51,781 nt of DNA from Bacilli bacterium (GCA_017635465.1 JAGBLL010000052.1:1-51781); one strand, 5' to 3'; numbered from the stretch's first letter, positions 19,707-28,483 are shown. Numbers and translations are program-made. The notes: generated by a model from the letters alone, not told the origin.

Positions 19707-21373
19707 CGGCGTTTAGCTTGAATCTTCACTAATGAATTATCAGTGACGTTATTGCCTTCGATAACAACTTTTAAATCAGCATTATTTTGTAAGAATGTCT
19801 TATATTGAGCGCTAATTGGATTAGATGTATCAATGGAATTAATCGCTGTATTAATTAAGCCATCAAAAGATATTGTTAATGTACCATCATTAGAGAATTT
19901 AAATGATGATTGATTCATGGCTTGAGATAAGGTATCGAAGATGACTTGTTGTGTCTCTTTAGAGATATTTAAATTCTTATCTTCTTTACCAAAATATACT
20001 TTTGATGTTTTATACACTAATTTATCAGTGGACGCCACTTTATCTAAAGCCATCTTAATAGTTAAGAATGTTTCTAAACCGTTTAAGTTTAAACCAACAC
20101 TGATAACTAGGTCATCACCATAAATATTTAAATAAGCATTATCAACAGCGATATAGTTAACTTTATTTTTGCTATCCGCGACCGCTCTTTGGAGGAAATA
20201 TTTATGGCCTAAAGCACTTTGTGTTTTTAAGAATAAATTGATTTCGCTTTCAGTTAATGTCGCGATATCAAATGTATCTAAACTTGGAGTGTAGCTAGAG
20301 AATGTTGCAATGGCGTTTTTCATCATATCGTCAATGGAATCAGAACTGACGAGATTGAAACCTTGATATGCTTCTTTAACTGGAATACCAATGCTAGATA
20401 AATTAACATCAGGAGCGTTATTGATCTTATAGCCTTCAAATAAATAATTAGAGACTAAACTCATATCTTTAGTTTCAATAATGCGGTCATCTAATAAAGA
20501 AACAATCGCATCTCTAATAGTGTTTAAAGACAATTTCTTTTCTTGACCGTTAATTGTTAATTTTGTGGTGGTGTCATCATAGTTCATTGGGTAATAGACA
20601 TATTCACCAGCGTCCGCACCATAATCATTACCGGTTAATGGTTCTAAGTTAACATTAAGTGTTAAGGCATCGTCAGCGTAGAAATCAACACTTACTAAAT
20701 TCATATCAAAGAAATCATTAATGAATGAGAAATAGAATTCAGAAGTGCCTGAGCCACCAGTGACATTTTTATTAATCATTTCTCTAAAATCTGAAACATA
20801 TAAGAATAAACGAGAATTGGCTAAATCGGTATGTAACTTAATAGAGGAAGTTAAAGCGTCAATTGTTTCATTATTAACAAAAGTATTTAAGAAGAACATG
20901 ATGATTGGTTTTAACTGAGAAAGTCTACCTAATTGCATCTTATCAACGGATAAGACAAATGCTTCTTTTTCGCCTTCATCAGATGCAACTACTTCTTTAG
21001 ATAATTTCGCAGTGAGCTTCGCTCTTGTTTCAAAGAAAAATGCTTTACCAGAAATATTTAAAACATAAGAATCATTCTTAATGTCCACCGCTAATTGGGT
21101 GAGATATTTTTGTAATTGAGTATTATTTTTGATTTGTGAATGGATAAAGTTATTTAAATCATTTTCAGTTAAAACGAATTTTGCTTTTGCATTCGTTGGA
21201 GCGTTATCTAACGAATCCACTACTAAACTTTTAGACCAATTTTCCACTGTGAAATTGTCATCGTAAGTGACTTTCATTTTTCCAGTATCAAATAAGAAAA
21301 TAAACGCTAAAGCGATTGGAAGAATTATAAGAACAACAAGGGTAATTAATAAACCTCTAAAAAACTTTTTCAT
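19703..21373 (-). CDS. Membrane-anchored extracytoplasmic protein of unknown function
   Basis: 556 aa. A single N-terminal membrane segment (~8-30, with no Cys lipobox) is followed by a long soluble region rich in beta-strand-like stretches and Asn/Asp. Repeated themes such as KAKFVLTENDLNNFI and DIATLTESEINLFLKTQ suggest two or three related lipid-binding-like modules. No catalytic motif and no family recognised with confidence. A monocistronic gene with an SD (GGAGGTCT region upstream of 21373), convergent with the phosphatase gene. Confidence 0.7.
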   Translation of the reverse strand: MKKFFRGLLITLVVLIILPIALAFIFLFDTGKMKVTYDDNFTVENWSKSLVVDSLDNAPTNAKAKFVLTENDLNNFIHSQIKNNTQLQKYLTQLAVDIKNDSYVLNISGKAFFFETRAKLTAKLSKEVVASDEGEKEAFVLSVDKMQLGRLSQLKPIIMFFLNTFVNNETIDALTSSIKLHTDLANSRLFLYVSDFREMINKNVTGGSGTSEFYFSFINDFFDMNLVSVDFYADDALTLNVNLEPLTGNDYGADAGEYVYYPMNYDDTTTKLTINGQEKKLSLNTIRDAIVSLLDDRIIETKDMSLVSNYLFEGYKINNAPDVNLSSIGIPVKEAYQGFNLVSSDSIDDMMKNAIATFSSYTPSLDTFDIATLTESEINLFLKTQSALGHKYFLQRAVADSKNKVNYIAVDNAYLNIYGDDLVISVGLNLNGLETFLTIKMALDKVASTDKLVYKTSKVYFGKEDKNLNISKETQQVIFDTLSQAMNQSSFKFSNDGTLTISFDGLINTAINSIDTSNPISAQYKTFLQNNADLKVVIEGNNVTDNSLVKIQAKRR

Positions 21374-21463
21374 GGTAGGGAGACCTCTATAGGGATATAC
21401 CTATTATACTTGTAAAAATATTATTTTCATTAAAAAGTGTCATTTGTGATGTATTATAAAAGC

Positions 21464-22537
21464 ATGAAAATTAATATTAATAAGTTTCTCAAAGAGAAAA
21501 TAGATAAAGTCATTGTCACTAATCAAAAAAATATTTGGGCAGCGGATCTTTTTAATGATGCTTGTAACTACACTGATTTCTTTGACAAATCAAAAATTAG
21601 TGAATTAGTAAAAGAAGGATTATCAGAACAAGAAGCAATGATTGATTCTTTTTATGATATTTATTCTTTAGATAGAGATGATAAAGAAACTAATGAAGTC
21701 ATTAATGAATATTGTACGAAGCGTCTTAAATGTTTGAACACTAATAAATATAAAAACAATGAATACACTAAAAGAATTAAAGCTACTGGTAAATATGGTC
21801 CATATTCTTTAAGAATGATTAAATATTTTCCTTATCAAACTTTCCCATATGATGAGATAACAGTCACTAGTGATTATAAAGAATATAGCAACATTGGTTA
21901 TTTTAAAGAACCATTCTCTTATTTAGCCTTATGTGAAGGTAATAATATCTGGATGTCGCTTAATCCTAACGAAATAGAAACAATGGAACCTTTTATTAAA
22001 GAAGCGAAAGGTAATGTTTTAGTGTTAGGTCTAGGTATGGGCTATGTCCCATTTATGATGGCTAATAAACCTGAAGTAAAGCACATCACCATTATTGAAA
22101 AAGATCAAAACATTATTAATTTGTTTAATAAATTATTGTTCCCTTCTTTCCCATTTAAAAACAAAATTACAATCATTCACGATGATGCAATTAATTATTA
22201 TAAAAGCAACAAAGGTTTTGACTATGCTTTTGCCGATTTATGGCATTCTCCAGAAGATGGTCTAGATTTATTCATCAAGTTAAAAGCAATCGATACAGGC
22301 ATTAATTGTTGGCTTGAAACTTCACTTATTGCCTTACTTAGAAGATGTATGATTACATTAATTGAAGAATCTCTTGAAGGATTAGATGAAAATGCCTATA
22401 AACATGCGAGAACCACAACTGATAAAGTGATTAACCACTATTACCAAAAAACAAAAAACCTCGTCATTAATAACGAGGATGATTTGTGTAATCTATTGAG
22501 AGCAGACTCATTACTGGAATTAATCCTATCTAAATAA
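21464..22537 (+). CDS. Spermidine-synthase-like class I methyltransferase-fold protein
   Basis: 357 aa. The C-terminal half carries a Rossmann SAM/polyamine-synthase fold: NVLVLGLGMGYVPFMMA (motif I), HITIIEKDQNIINLF (motif II acidic residue), and FDYAFADLWHSPEDGLD. The N-terminal ~150 residues are not recognised. The true substrate is unknown; polyamine synthesis is not established because DxE details of spermidine synthases are not obvious. The ATG at 21464 lies 6 nt after TATTAT (21452-21457), with no SD, so a leaderless start is preferred to the ATG at 21437. Its 3' end contains the terminator of the opposite gene. Confidence 0.7.
   Translation: MKININKFLKEKIDKVIVTNQKNIWAADLFNDACNYTDFFDKSKISELVKEGLSEQEAMIDSFYDIYSLDRDDKETNEVINEYCTKRLKCLNTNKYKNNEYTKRIKATGKYGPYSLRMIKYFPYQTFPYDEITVTSDYKEYSNIGYFKEPFSYLALCEGNNIWMSLNPNEIETMEPFIKEAKGNVLVLGLGMGYVPFMMANKPEVKHITIIEKDQNIINLFNKLLFPSFPFKNKITIIHDDAINYYKSNKGFDYAFADLWHSPEDGLDLFIKLKAIDTGINCWLETSLIALLRRCMITLIEESLEGLDENAYKHARTTTDKVINHYYQKTKNLVINNEDDLCNLLRADSLLELILSK
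22452..22478 (-). terminator. Intrinsic terminator inside a convergent coding region
   Basis: CCTCGT (22459-22464) pairs with ACGAGG (22473-22478); on the minus strand it is followed by TTTTTTGTTTTTTG. It would stop transcription from the GT2 gene at 22583-23398, about 105 nt past its stop, within the last 30 codons of the opposing gene. Confidence 0.75.
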
Positions 22538-22582
22538 GTCTGAATGTGAACCGACTTTATAGAGTGTCAAGATTGATACAAA

Positions 22583-23398
22583 TTAAAGATCTGTTTCATT
22601 CCTTAATTCGTCAATCGAAGAGCATCCCTTTGAATTCTTATCTGTGGCGATTTTGTGTCCTTCTTCAATAGCGATCTTAGTTGTGTTGTTTGGCTCATCA
22701 AATAGATAAGCCTTTTTATGTTTTTTGATAAATGATAAGTCCTTAAAGAATTTAACGGATGATTTTAATGGTGAAACAGTGCTACCTCTATCATCTGACC
22801 AGATAACACCCATTTCTTTAATTGATAAATTATTCAATTTAGCGATATAGAGATATTCAACGTCAAAAGCGAAGTTATTAACTACTTGTTTAGAGACAAT
22901 CTTTTTAGCAACATCAATTCTCATGGCTTTAAAGCCACATTGAGTGTCTTTATAGTTGAAATGGAACTTCATATTGACAAGTTTACGGCAGCACCAACCA
23001 ATGAACACTCTTAAGGCTGGTTGTTTCTTTTTGATGACACTATCTTTAGCGTGTCTACTGCCGATAACAACATCATATTGAGGTAATAATGGTATTAATT
23101 TTTCAATAGCTTCTAACTTGGTGGATAAATCAGCGTCCATGAATAAAACATAATCACCACTTGCGTTTTCAATACCATATTTAACCGCGCCACCTTTACC
23201 GCGGTTAACGTCATAAGATAACGCTTTAATACCTTCGATAGATTCGATGACTTGTTTAGTCTTATCTTTACTACCATCGTTAACTAAAATAAGCTCGTAA
23301 TCGATTTTGAGGTTACGAAGATATTCTTGCACCATTAATGTATTTTTCTTTATATCCTTGCTTTCGTTATAGCAAGGAATAACTATGCTTAATTTCAT
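22583..23398 (-). CDS. DPM1-like family 2 glycosyltransferase
   Basis: 271 aa, related to dolichyl/polyprenyl-phosphate sugar synthases. LSIVIPCYNESKDIKKN, LILVNDGSKDKT, VNRGKGGAVKYGIENASG and FMDADLSTKLEAIEKL (DxD) are typical; the conserved IGSRHAKDS and DTQCGFKAM follow. Such enzymes charge undecaprenyl phosphate with a sugar for use outside the membrane. No C-terminal membrane segments are present. The start at 23398 has no SD but lies 8 nt after a -10 box with a matching -35. Confidence 0.85.
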   Translation of the reverse strand: MKLSIVIPCYNESKDIKKNTLMVQEYLRNLKIDYELILVNDGSKDKTKQVIESIEGIKALSYDVNRGKGGAVKYGIENASGDYVLFMDADLSTKLEAIEKLIPLLPQYDVVIGSRHAKDSVIKKKQPALRVFIGWCCRKLVNMKFHFNYKDTQCGFKAMRIDVAKKIVSKQVVNNFAFDVEYLYIAKLNNLSIKEMGVIWSDDRGSTVSPLKSSVKFFKDLSFIKKHKKAYLFDEPNNTTKIAIEEGHKIATDKNSKGCSSIDELRNETDL

Positions 23399-23406
23399 AC
23401 CACATT

Positions 23407-23434
23407 ATTTTACACACTTAGTGAAGTTATTCAA
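23407..23434 (-). promoter_or_regulatory. Promoter for the DPM1-like gene (leaderless)
   Basis: Minus strand TTGAAT (23429-23434), a 16-bp spacer and TAAAAT (23407-23412), 8 nt before the ATG at 23398. Confidence 0.6.
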
Positions 23435-23442
23435 AGTAAATA

Positions 23443-23451
23443 TGCTATAAT
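23443..23451 (+). promoter_or_regulatory. Extended -10 promoter for the YbjN-like/NERD pair
   Basis: TGCTATAAT, an extended -10, 28 nt before the ATG at 23480, with AAGGAG in the leader. It overlaps the divergent promoter at 23407-23434, so the two directions may compete. Confidence 0.55.
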
Positions 23452-23479
23452 AACTAGGCCTAATAAGGAGCCACTAGAT

Positions 23480-23911
23480 ATGAATCTCACAAACTTAAAA
23501 GAACAATTATTAAAATTTGGAGAAAAGATTGGTTTACAAGTTCATGAAGAAACAGCTGATCAAATTACTTTCCATACTCAAATAACCGCGAAAGATTATT
23601 TTATTAATTCTGTTTACTGCAGATTCGTCGCCTATCAAAGTGGCACTATTCATTTATTCTTAACATTCGATGTTATCGAAAGCACTTACGATAACTTATA
23701 TTTAATTAATGCATTTAATGAAAACAATCCTTGGTTTAGAGCGTACATCACTAATATCAAGGATAGAGATTATTTAGAACTACATTACGCTGCAGTTGGT
23801 TTAAATCATGAAAATGAAGCCATTGATACATTTGGTTTCTTACTTAATGAATTATTAAACGAACCAGTTTTAAAATACTTAAAACCAATTCTTAATGGGG
23901 AAGCAGAATAA
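23480..23911 (+). CDS. YbjN-like small protein of unknown function
   Basis: 143 aa, soluble, no membrane segment. The pattern of an N-terminal helix, a beta sheet (DQITFHTQITAKDYFINS, then YCRFVAYQSGTIHLFLTFD) and NAFNENNPWFRAYI resembles the YbjN/type III chaperone-like fold; this is a weak fold-level guess. Its start follows AAGGAG, and its last 17 bp overlap the NERD gene, so the two products are likely made together. Confidence 0.55.
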   Translation: MNLTNLKEQLLKFGEKIGLQVHEETADQITFHTQITAKDYFINSVYCRFVAYQSGTIHLFLTFDVIESTYDNLYLINAFNENNPWFRAYITNIKDRDYLELHYAAVGLNHENEAIDTFGFLLNELLNEPVLKYLKPILNGEAE

Positions 23912-24587
23912 ACTTAAACGTGGAGAACAAGGAGAATTATTGGCCGCGTCCACATTAGAGGCTGACCAATCATTTCATCGTTTAATAAATAACTTAGTTT
24001 TGCTAGGGGAAAATAAAGTATCTCATCAAATCGATCACATTCTTATTAGAGAGAACGGCGTTTTTGTTATCGAAACTAAAAACTATTATGGCAATATTAC
24101 TGGTTTAGAAGATGATTCTTATTGGAAAAAATCATTCTTTGTGAAAGGTAAAATCAAAACAGAAACATTTCATAATCCCTTAAAACAAAATCAATCACAT
24201 ATCAGAATAATCAAAAGAGTTATTGGTAAAGACTACCCTATCTATTGTTTTGTGGTTTTTATTCAAAATAACGCTGATGGTATTGATTTATTCAATGTCT
24301 GTGACCTTAAAGACATCTTAAAAAGAATTAATTTAATCACTATTGACAATCCTTTAAGTAGAACCACGATTGAACATATCTATAACACTCTTTTAGATAA
24401 CGAAGCATACGTCAATGATGAGATGCATTTACAAAGTATTGAAAAAATAAAGAAAGATAGAAGAGATTATCAAAAAGAAATGCGTCAAGCGATCGAAAAG
24501 AAAATATGCCCCCAATGTGGAGGCATACTCTCTATTGCGCCTAATGGTTTAAAATGCACTAGGTGCAACAATTTTATAAAGATTTAA
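23895..24587 (+). CDS. NERD-domain nuclease-related protein with zinc ribbon
   Basis: 230 aa. N-terminal NERD domain (~8-125): GEQGELLAASTLE, then HQIDHILIRENGVFVIETKNYYG, where the Asp and the ExK dyad match the restriction-endonuclease-like core. A charged helix follows, then a C-terminal four-Cys zinc ribbon (CPQCGG and CTRC, ~204-222). NERD proteins are predicted nucleases or DNA-processing factors of unknown role. It overlaps the YbjN-like gene and ends directly against nagB on the other strand. Confidence 0.85.
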   Translation: MGKQNKLKRGEQGELLAASTLEADQSFHRLINNLVLLGENKVSHQIDHILIRENGVFVIETKNYYGNITGLEDDSYWKKSFFVKGKIKTETFHNPLKQNQSHIRIIKRVIGKDYPIYCFVVFIQNNADGIDLFNVCDLKDILKRINLITIDNPLSRTTIEHIYNTLLDNEAYVNDEMHLQSIEKIKKDRRDYQKEMRQAIEKKICPQCGGILSIAPNGLKCTRCNNFIKI

Positions 24588-25310
24588 TTATTTAACTAAG
24601 CTATAAGCATCTTCATCGACATAGATTGTGCAATCTGGGTGGTCTTGAAGGATGGAGCAAGGAACTTCTTCAGTCTTTGGACCTTTTAATAAGTTATAAA
24701 TAGCTTGAGCTTTGTTTTTGCCTGTAGCGATTAAGACGATTTTTCTAGCGTTCATAATGCTCTTTAAGCCCATGGTAACCGCTTTTGTAGGAACTTCAGA
24801 GATATCATTGAATAATCTTGAATTATCTCTAATTGTTTGTTCTGTTAATTCAGCGACGTGAGTTAAAGAATCAAATGGTGTGCCTGGTTCGTTGAAGGCG
24901 ATATGACCATCACTACCGATACCTAAGATTTGAAGATCAATGCCACCGAAAGAAGCGATTTCAGCGTCGTATTGATTAGCGTAAGCTAAATAGTCACCAA
25001 CACCTTTTAAAACGTGTGTGCGAGCTTTATCGATATCTAAACCATCGAACAAATATTTATTCATGAAGTAACGATATGATTGATCGTGTGTACCTTCTAA
25101 ACCAATGTATTCATCAAGGTTGAATGTAGCAACATCTTTGAATGACACTCTACCTTCTTTATTAGCCTTAATCATGTTAGCGTACACTTCGATTGGGGAT
25201 GTACCTGTGGCTAAACCTAAGACACTGTTTGGTTTCTTTTGAACTTGTTTGATAAATTCTTCAGCAATTAATTTGCTGATTTCTTCATTTGTGCCAACGA
25301 CAACTTTCAT
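24588..25310 (-). CDS. nagB: Glucosamine-6-phosphate deaminase
   Basis: Converts glucosamine-6-phosphate to fructose-6-phosphate and ammonia. 240 aa, Firmicutes-type length. LGLATGTSPIEVYANMIK binds the phosphate; VATFNLDEYIGL carries the Asp-Glu active-site region; LGIGSDGHIAFNEPG has the catalytic Asp-His pair; KAVTMGLKSIM follows. Third gene of the amino-sugar operon, 6 bp after the GlmU-like gene. Co-transcription with glmM places synthesis and breakdown of amino sugars under one promoter. Confidence 0.95.
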   Translation of the reverse strand: MKVVVGTNEEISKLIAEEFIKQVQKKPNSVLGLATGTSPIEVYANMIKANKEGRVSFKDVATFNLDEYIGLEGTHDQSYRYFMNKYLFDGLDIDKARTHVLKGVGDYLAYANQYDAEIASFGGIDLQILGIGSDGHIAFNEPGTPFDSLTHVAELTEQTIRDNSRLFNDISEVPTKAVTMGLKSIMNARKIVLIATGKNKAQAIYNLLKGPKTEEVPCSILQDHPDCTIYVDEDAYSLVK

Positions 25311-25316
25311 TTTTGT

Positions 25317-25988
25317 TTACCTCTTTTCTTTGACAACAATATTATCTTTTGCTTTATAAATGCTATTTTCTGGGACAACACCTCTCACCATGCTTAATGG
25401 ATAAACTTGAGAATGTGGTCCAATGACTGTACCTGGATTTAAGACGGATTGGCAACCAATATCAGCATAATCGCCTAAAATCGCACCGATTTTTCTTAAA
25501 CCTGTTTCATATTCTTCTTCACCGTGTATAACAATATTCTTACCATCGCTCTTTAAGTTAGAGCAGATAGAACCCGCACCCATATGAGCGTAGTTACCTA
25601 AGATGGAATCACCAACATATGAATAATGTGGAACTTGAACGTGATATAAGATAATGGCGTTTTTAAATTCGCATGAATTACCTAATACACAGTTATCACC
25701 ACAGATGAGGTTACCTCTAATATAGGCTCCTGGTCTAATTTCAGTATTGCTACCGATAATAGCTGGAGGAATAATTGTGGCGGTTGGAGAAATGGTAACA
25801 TTTTCACCAACGAGGACACCTTCTTTAAGTAAGGTATATCCTGGAAGACCATTTTCTAAAACTTTCTTAATGATCTCTTTAATTTGTGGAAGTAATTCCC
25901 AAGGATATTTAGCGGCGTCAAAATATTCTCTTAAATATGGAATACCACAGTCGAATAATTCGCTAGTTAATACAACTTTCTTATTCAT
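25317..25988 (-). CDS. Left-handed beta-helix acyltransferase, GlmU acetyltransferase-like
   Basis: 223 aa. A short helical N-terminus (~1-50) is followed by hexapeptide repeats (~55-210). HVQVPHYSYVGDSILG aligns with the catalytic His segment of GlmU (NHLxYIGD), and YAHMGAGSICSNLKSDGKN with its acetyl-CoA-binding loop. The pyrophosphorylase half of GlmU is absent. Probably acetylates glucosamine-1-phosphate made by the preceding GlmM, leaving uridylylation to a gene elsewhere; other LpxA-like acyltransferases are possible. The start at 25988 overlaps the glmM stop as ATGAATAA; the longer frame upstream lies inside glmM. Confidence 0.75.
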   Translation of the reverse strand: MNKKVVLTSELFDCGIPYLREYFDAAKYPWELLPQIKEIIKKVLENGLPGYTLLKEGVLVGENVTISPTATIIPPAIIGSNTEIRPGAYIRGNLICGDNCVLGNSCEFKNAIILYHVQVPHYSYVGDSILGNYAHMGAGSICSNLKSDGKNIVIHGEEEYETGLRKIGAILGDYADIGCQSVLNPGTVIGPHSQVYPLSMVRGVVPENSIYKAKDNIVVKEKR

Positions 25989-27621
25989 CGATGACATATC
26001 CTCTCTTTTTGATGACACTATAGATAGCGTCAATATATTTATCACATTCCGCTAAAGAGCCGTGTTCGACCATGATACGGATAACTGGTTCAGTACCGGA
26101 TTGTCTTAATAACGCTCTACCATTATCACCAATTTCTTTATTCACTTCTTCGAATTTAGCTTTGACAACTTCATCTTCGACAGTAGCGTTCTTATCAGTG
26201 ACTCTGACGTTCTTTGTTTTTTGTGGTAATAATTTAACTGGGGCCACTAATTTAGATAATGTTTCTTTTCTTTCTAAGATTTCTTCTGTGACCATGATAG
26301 CAGTTAAGGCACCATCACCAGTGGTCGCGTATTTTCTAATAATGATGTGACCAGATTGTTCACCACCTAATGAATAGCCCTCGTTCATCATTCTTTCAAA
26401 GACGAATCTATCACCAACTTTGGTTCTTTCTAATCTACAGCCAATGCCTTTTAAGGCTTTTTCAAGACCACTGTTGGACATAATTGTAGCGACGACTGTA
26501 TTCTTTTCTAAAGAACCTTCGCTTTGGAGTTTGCAGGCTAATAAGTACATAATCTTATCACCATCAACTTCTTTACCATTTTCATCAACAGCAATACATC
26601 TATCAGCGTCACCGTCAAAGGCAAAGCCTAAATCTAATTTATTTTCTTTAACGTATTTGCAGAAGTTTTCAATGTGTGTACTACCAGCATTAAAGTTAAT
26701 GTTTAAACCATCTGGATGGTTATTGGTAATAAACACTTGAGCGCCTAATGCTTCAAAAACTGATTTTGCAATCATCCAAGAAGCACCATTAGCGGTATCT
26801 AAACCAATTTTTAATCTCTTCATGGAGTGTTTGGCTAAAGAAATCAAATAACCGATGTATCTATTTCTACCAGAAGAATAATCGTTAATTGTGCCAATAT
26901 CACCACGTTTAGCAAATGGTAAATCACTTTCACCTTCTAAACCGAGTGTTTTGAAATCACCATCTAAATAAGCTTCCGCAAGATAAGCAACACCATCTTC
27001 TAATTTTTCACCATTACCGTTAATGACTTTAATACCATTATCATAGAATGGATTATGTGACGCTGTGATCATGACACCACAGTCAAAGCAATCTTGTCTA
27101 ACAATATAGGACACTGATGGAGTGGTTGTAACGTGTAATAATTCAACGTCCGCACCACTTGATGCCGCACCAGCGGCCACACTATATTCAAGCATATAGG
27201 AAGATCTTCTTGTATCTTTACCAATAACGATTCTTGGTCTATAGCCTGGTTTTTGCATATTGTATTTAGGATTGGAATAGAACCAACCTAAGAATCTACC
27301 AATTTTATATGCTCTATCGGAGTTAAGTAATTCGTTAGCTTCTCCTCTAAAGCCATCTGTACCAAAATATTTGGTTTTAATGTTTTCATCAGGTAATTCA
27401 ATTTTTTTACCTTTATGAATAACAATGTTATCGTCAATCAATTCATCCGCACTGACTTTAAAGATTTGACATAATTCTTTAGTTTTATCTAATGGAGGTA
27501 ATGTATCACCATTTTCCCATTTAGATAATGATTGTCTTGAGACCTTTAAGATCTTAGATAATTCTTCTTGTGAGATGTTGTTAACGATTCTCAAGTGAAC
27601 GATTTTCTCGCCAATTGTCAT
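25981..27621 (-). CDS. glmM: Phosphoglucosamine mutase fused to an N-terminal XRE helix-turn-helix
   Basis: 546 aa: residues 1-60 are a complete HTH_3 domain (ISQEELSKILKVSRQSLSKW), ~61-83 a linker, and ~84-546 a full-length GlmM that interconverts glucosamine-6- and glucosamine-1-phosphate. GlmM landmarks: KYFGTDGFRG, the phosphoserine loop ITASHNPFYDNGIKV, the metal loop FAFDGDADRC, the sugar loop GGEQSGHII and the phosphate loop RQSGTEPVIRI. Fusion of an XRE domain to this enzyme is unusual and could make it an autoregulator. The ATG at 27621 has GGGAGA 8 nt upstream; an ATG 11 codons earlier lacks one. One uninterrupted frame, so not an assembly join. Promoter with an inverted repeat at 27663-27702. 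Confidence 0.93.
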   Translation of the reverse strand: MTIGEKIVHLRIVNNISQEELSKILKVSRQSLSKWENGDTLPPLDKTKELCQIFKVSADELIDDNIVIHKGKKIELPDENIKTKYFGTDGFRGEANELLNSDRAYKIGRFLGWFYSNPKYNMQKPGYRPRIVIGKDTRRSSYMLEYSVAAGAASSGADVELLHVTTTPSVSYIVRQDCFDCGVMITASHNPFYDNGIKVINGNGEKLEDGVAYLAEAYLDGDFKTLGLEGESDLPFAKRGDIGTINDYSSGRNRYIGYLISLAKHSMKRLKIGLDTANGASWMIAKSVFEALGAQVFITNNHPDGLNINFNAGSTHIENFCKYVKENKLDLGFAFDGDADRCIAVDENGKEVDGDKIMYLLACKLQSEGSLEKNTVVATIMSNSGLEKALKGIGCRLERTKVGDRFVFERMMNEGYSLGGEQSGHIIIRKYATTGDGALTAIMVTEEILERKETLSKLVAPVKLLPQKTKNVRVTDKNATVEDEVVKAKFEEVNKEIGDNGRALLRQSGTEPVIRIMVEHGSLAECDKYIDAIYSVIKKRGYVIDE

Positions 27622-27662
27622 AATACTGTCTCCCTTTTTCGTATGCATTAACATTAAAGGTT

Positions 27663-27702
27663 TTTATATTTATTTGCAAGAAGTTTGTAAAGTTTTCTTT
27701 AC
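27663..27702 (-). promoter_or_regulatory. glmM promoter overlapped by an inverted repeat
   Basis: Minus strand TTTACA (27686-27691), a 17-bp spacer and TATAAA (27663-27668). A perfect inverted repeat GTAAAG-N4-CTTTAC (27687-27702) covers the -35 box. Two more short inverted repeats (TTACA/TGTAA, 27769-27795) lie upstream. These are candidate operators, possibly for the HTH of GlmM itself. Confidence 0.6.
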
Positions 27703-27822
27703 TTTTATATCATTTTAATTTGTTTATAACTTTGTTATATCATTTAAAAACAATTATTTAATTTTTCTTTACAAAAAATGTAACTATTCTTTACATTGTC
27801 TTGAAAAAATAATTGGAAAGTA

Positions 27823-27851
27823 CAATAAAAGAGCACACTAGGTGCCCTCTT
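27823..27851 (-). terminator. Intrinsic terminator after the lipoprotein gene
   Basis: AAGAGGGCAC (27842-27851 read on minus) pairs over 10 positions (two G-U) with GTGCTCTTTT, followed by TTTTATT. It separates the lipoprotein gene from the glmM promoter. Confidence 0.75.
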
Positions 27852-27871
27852 ATTGCAAACGTTATTATCGA

Positions 27872-28483
27872 TTACTTTTTAGCGTTCCACTTAACGCTAG
27901 CGCTAAGAGAAAGATTTAGTTCGCCGTTCGTCTTTTTAACTTCTTCGGTTTCTCCACCACTAATTTTTAAATTCAAGGTAGCCTTTTCTTTTTCGACTCT
28001 ACCATCATCTAAAACATATAATTCTGCTTTAACAGAACCACTCATTTTGGCGCCTTGATACTCTTGATCAAGTTTTGCAGAACCACTAATTTTTAAGCCG
28101 TTGCTCTTATAAGAATAATATGTGACTTCAGCATTTTTGGTTTCGCCTGAAACAGCACTGAAAGAAGTCATTAATGTTTCAAACATCTCACTAGTATAAA
28201 CATATTCTTCTGCTGGTTGACCTTTTTGCTCACCATCTTCACCCGCATTTTTCATAAGGCTGACAAGCATATACATGCTTCCGCCTTCAGCGAATGCACC
28301 AGTATTCTTTTTAACATCGACTTTCATAGTGACATCGCAGGATTCATATTTTTCTGCGACTTTAGCGCTGTCATAAGCATTCACTCTTTCTTTAGCCTTA
28401 GCTTCATCAATTTTAGCTTCGCAAGCTGTAAGTGACATAAGCATCACTGGGGCTAGAACAAATAATTTTCTTAAAGATTTCAT
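27872..28483 (-). CDS. Lipoprotein of unknown function
   Basis: 203 aa with a type II signal peptide: MKSLRKLFVLAPVMLMS then the lipobox LTAC, predicting a lipid-anchored mature protein starting at Cys20. The rest is Lys/Glu-rich with alternating strand-like segments (KANLNLKISGG-type pattern near the C-terminus) and a Ser/Ala-rich tail, like LolA-type or uncharacterised lipoproteins. No function can be assigned. Single gene with its own terminator. Confidence 0.8.
   Translation of the reverse strand: MKSLRKLFVLAPVMLMSLTACEAKIDEAKAKERVNAYDSAKVAEKYESCDVTMKVDVKKNTGAFAEGGSMYMLVSLMKNAGEDGEQKGQPAEEYVYTSEMFETLMTSFSAVSGETKNAEVTYYSYKSNGLKISGSAKLDQEYQGAKMSGSVKAELYVLDDGRVEKEKATLNLKISGGETEEVKKTNGELNLSLSASVKWNAKK

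Noticed and set aside
25989-26045. Longer N-terminus for the GlmU-like protein
   Set aside because: It lies inside the end of glmM, lacks an SD, and the ATGAATAA overlap gives a natural coupled start.
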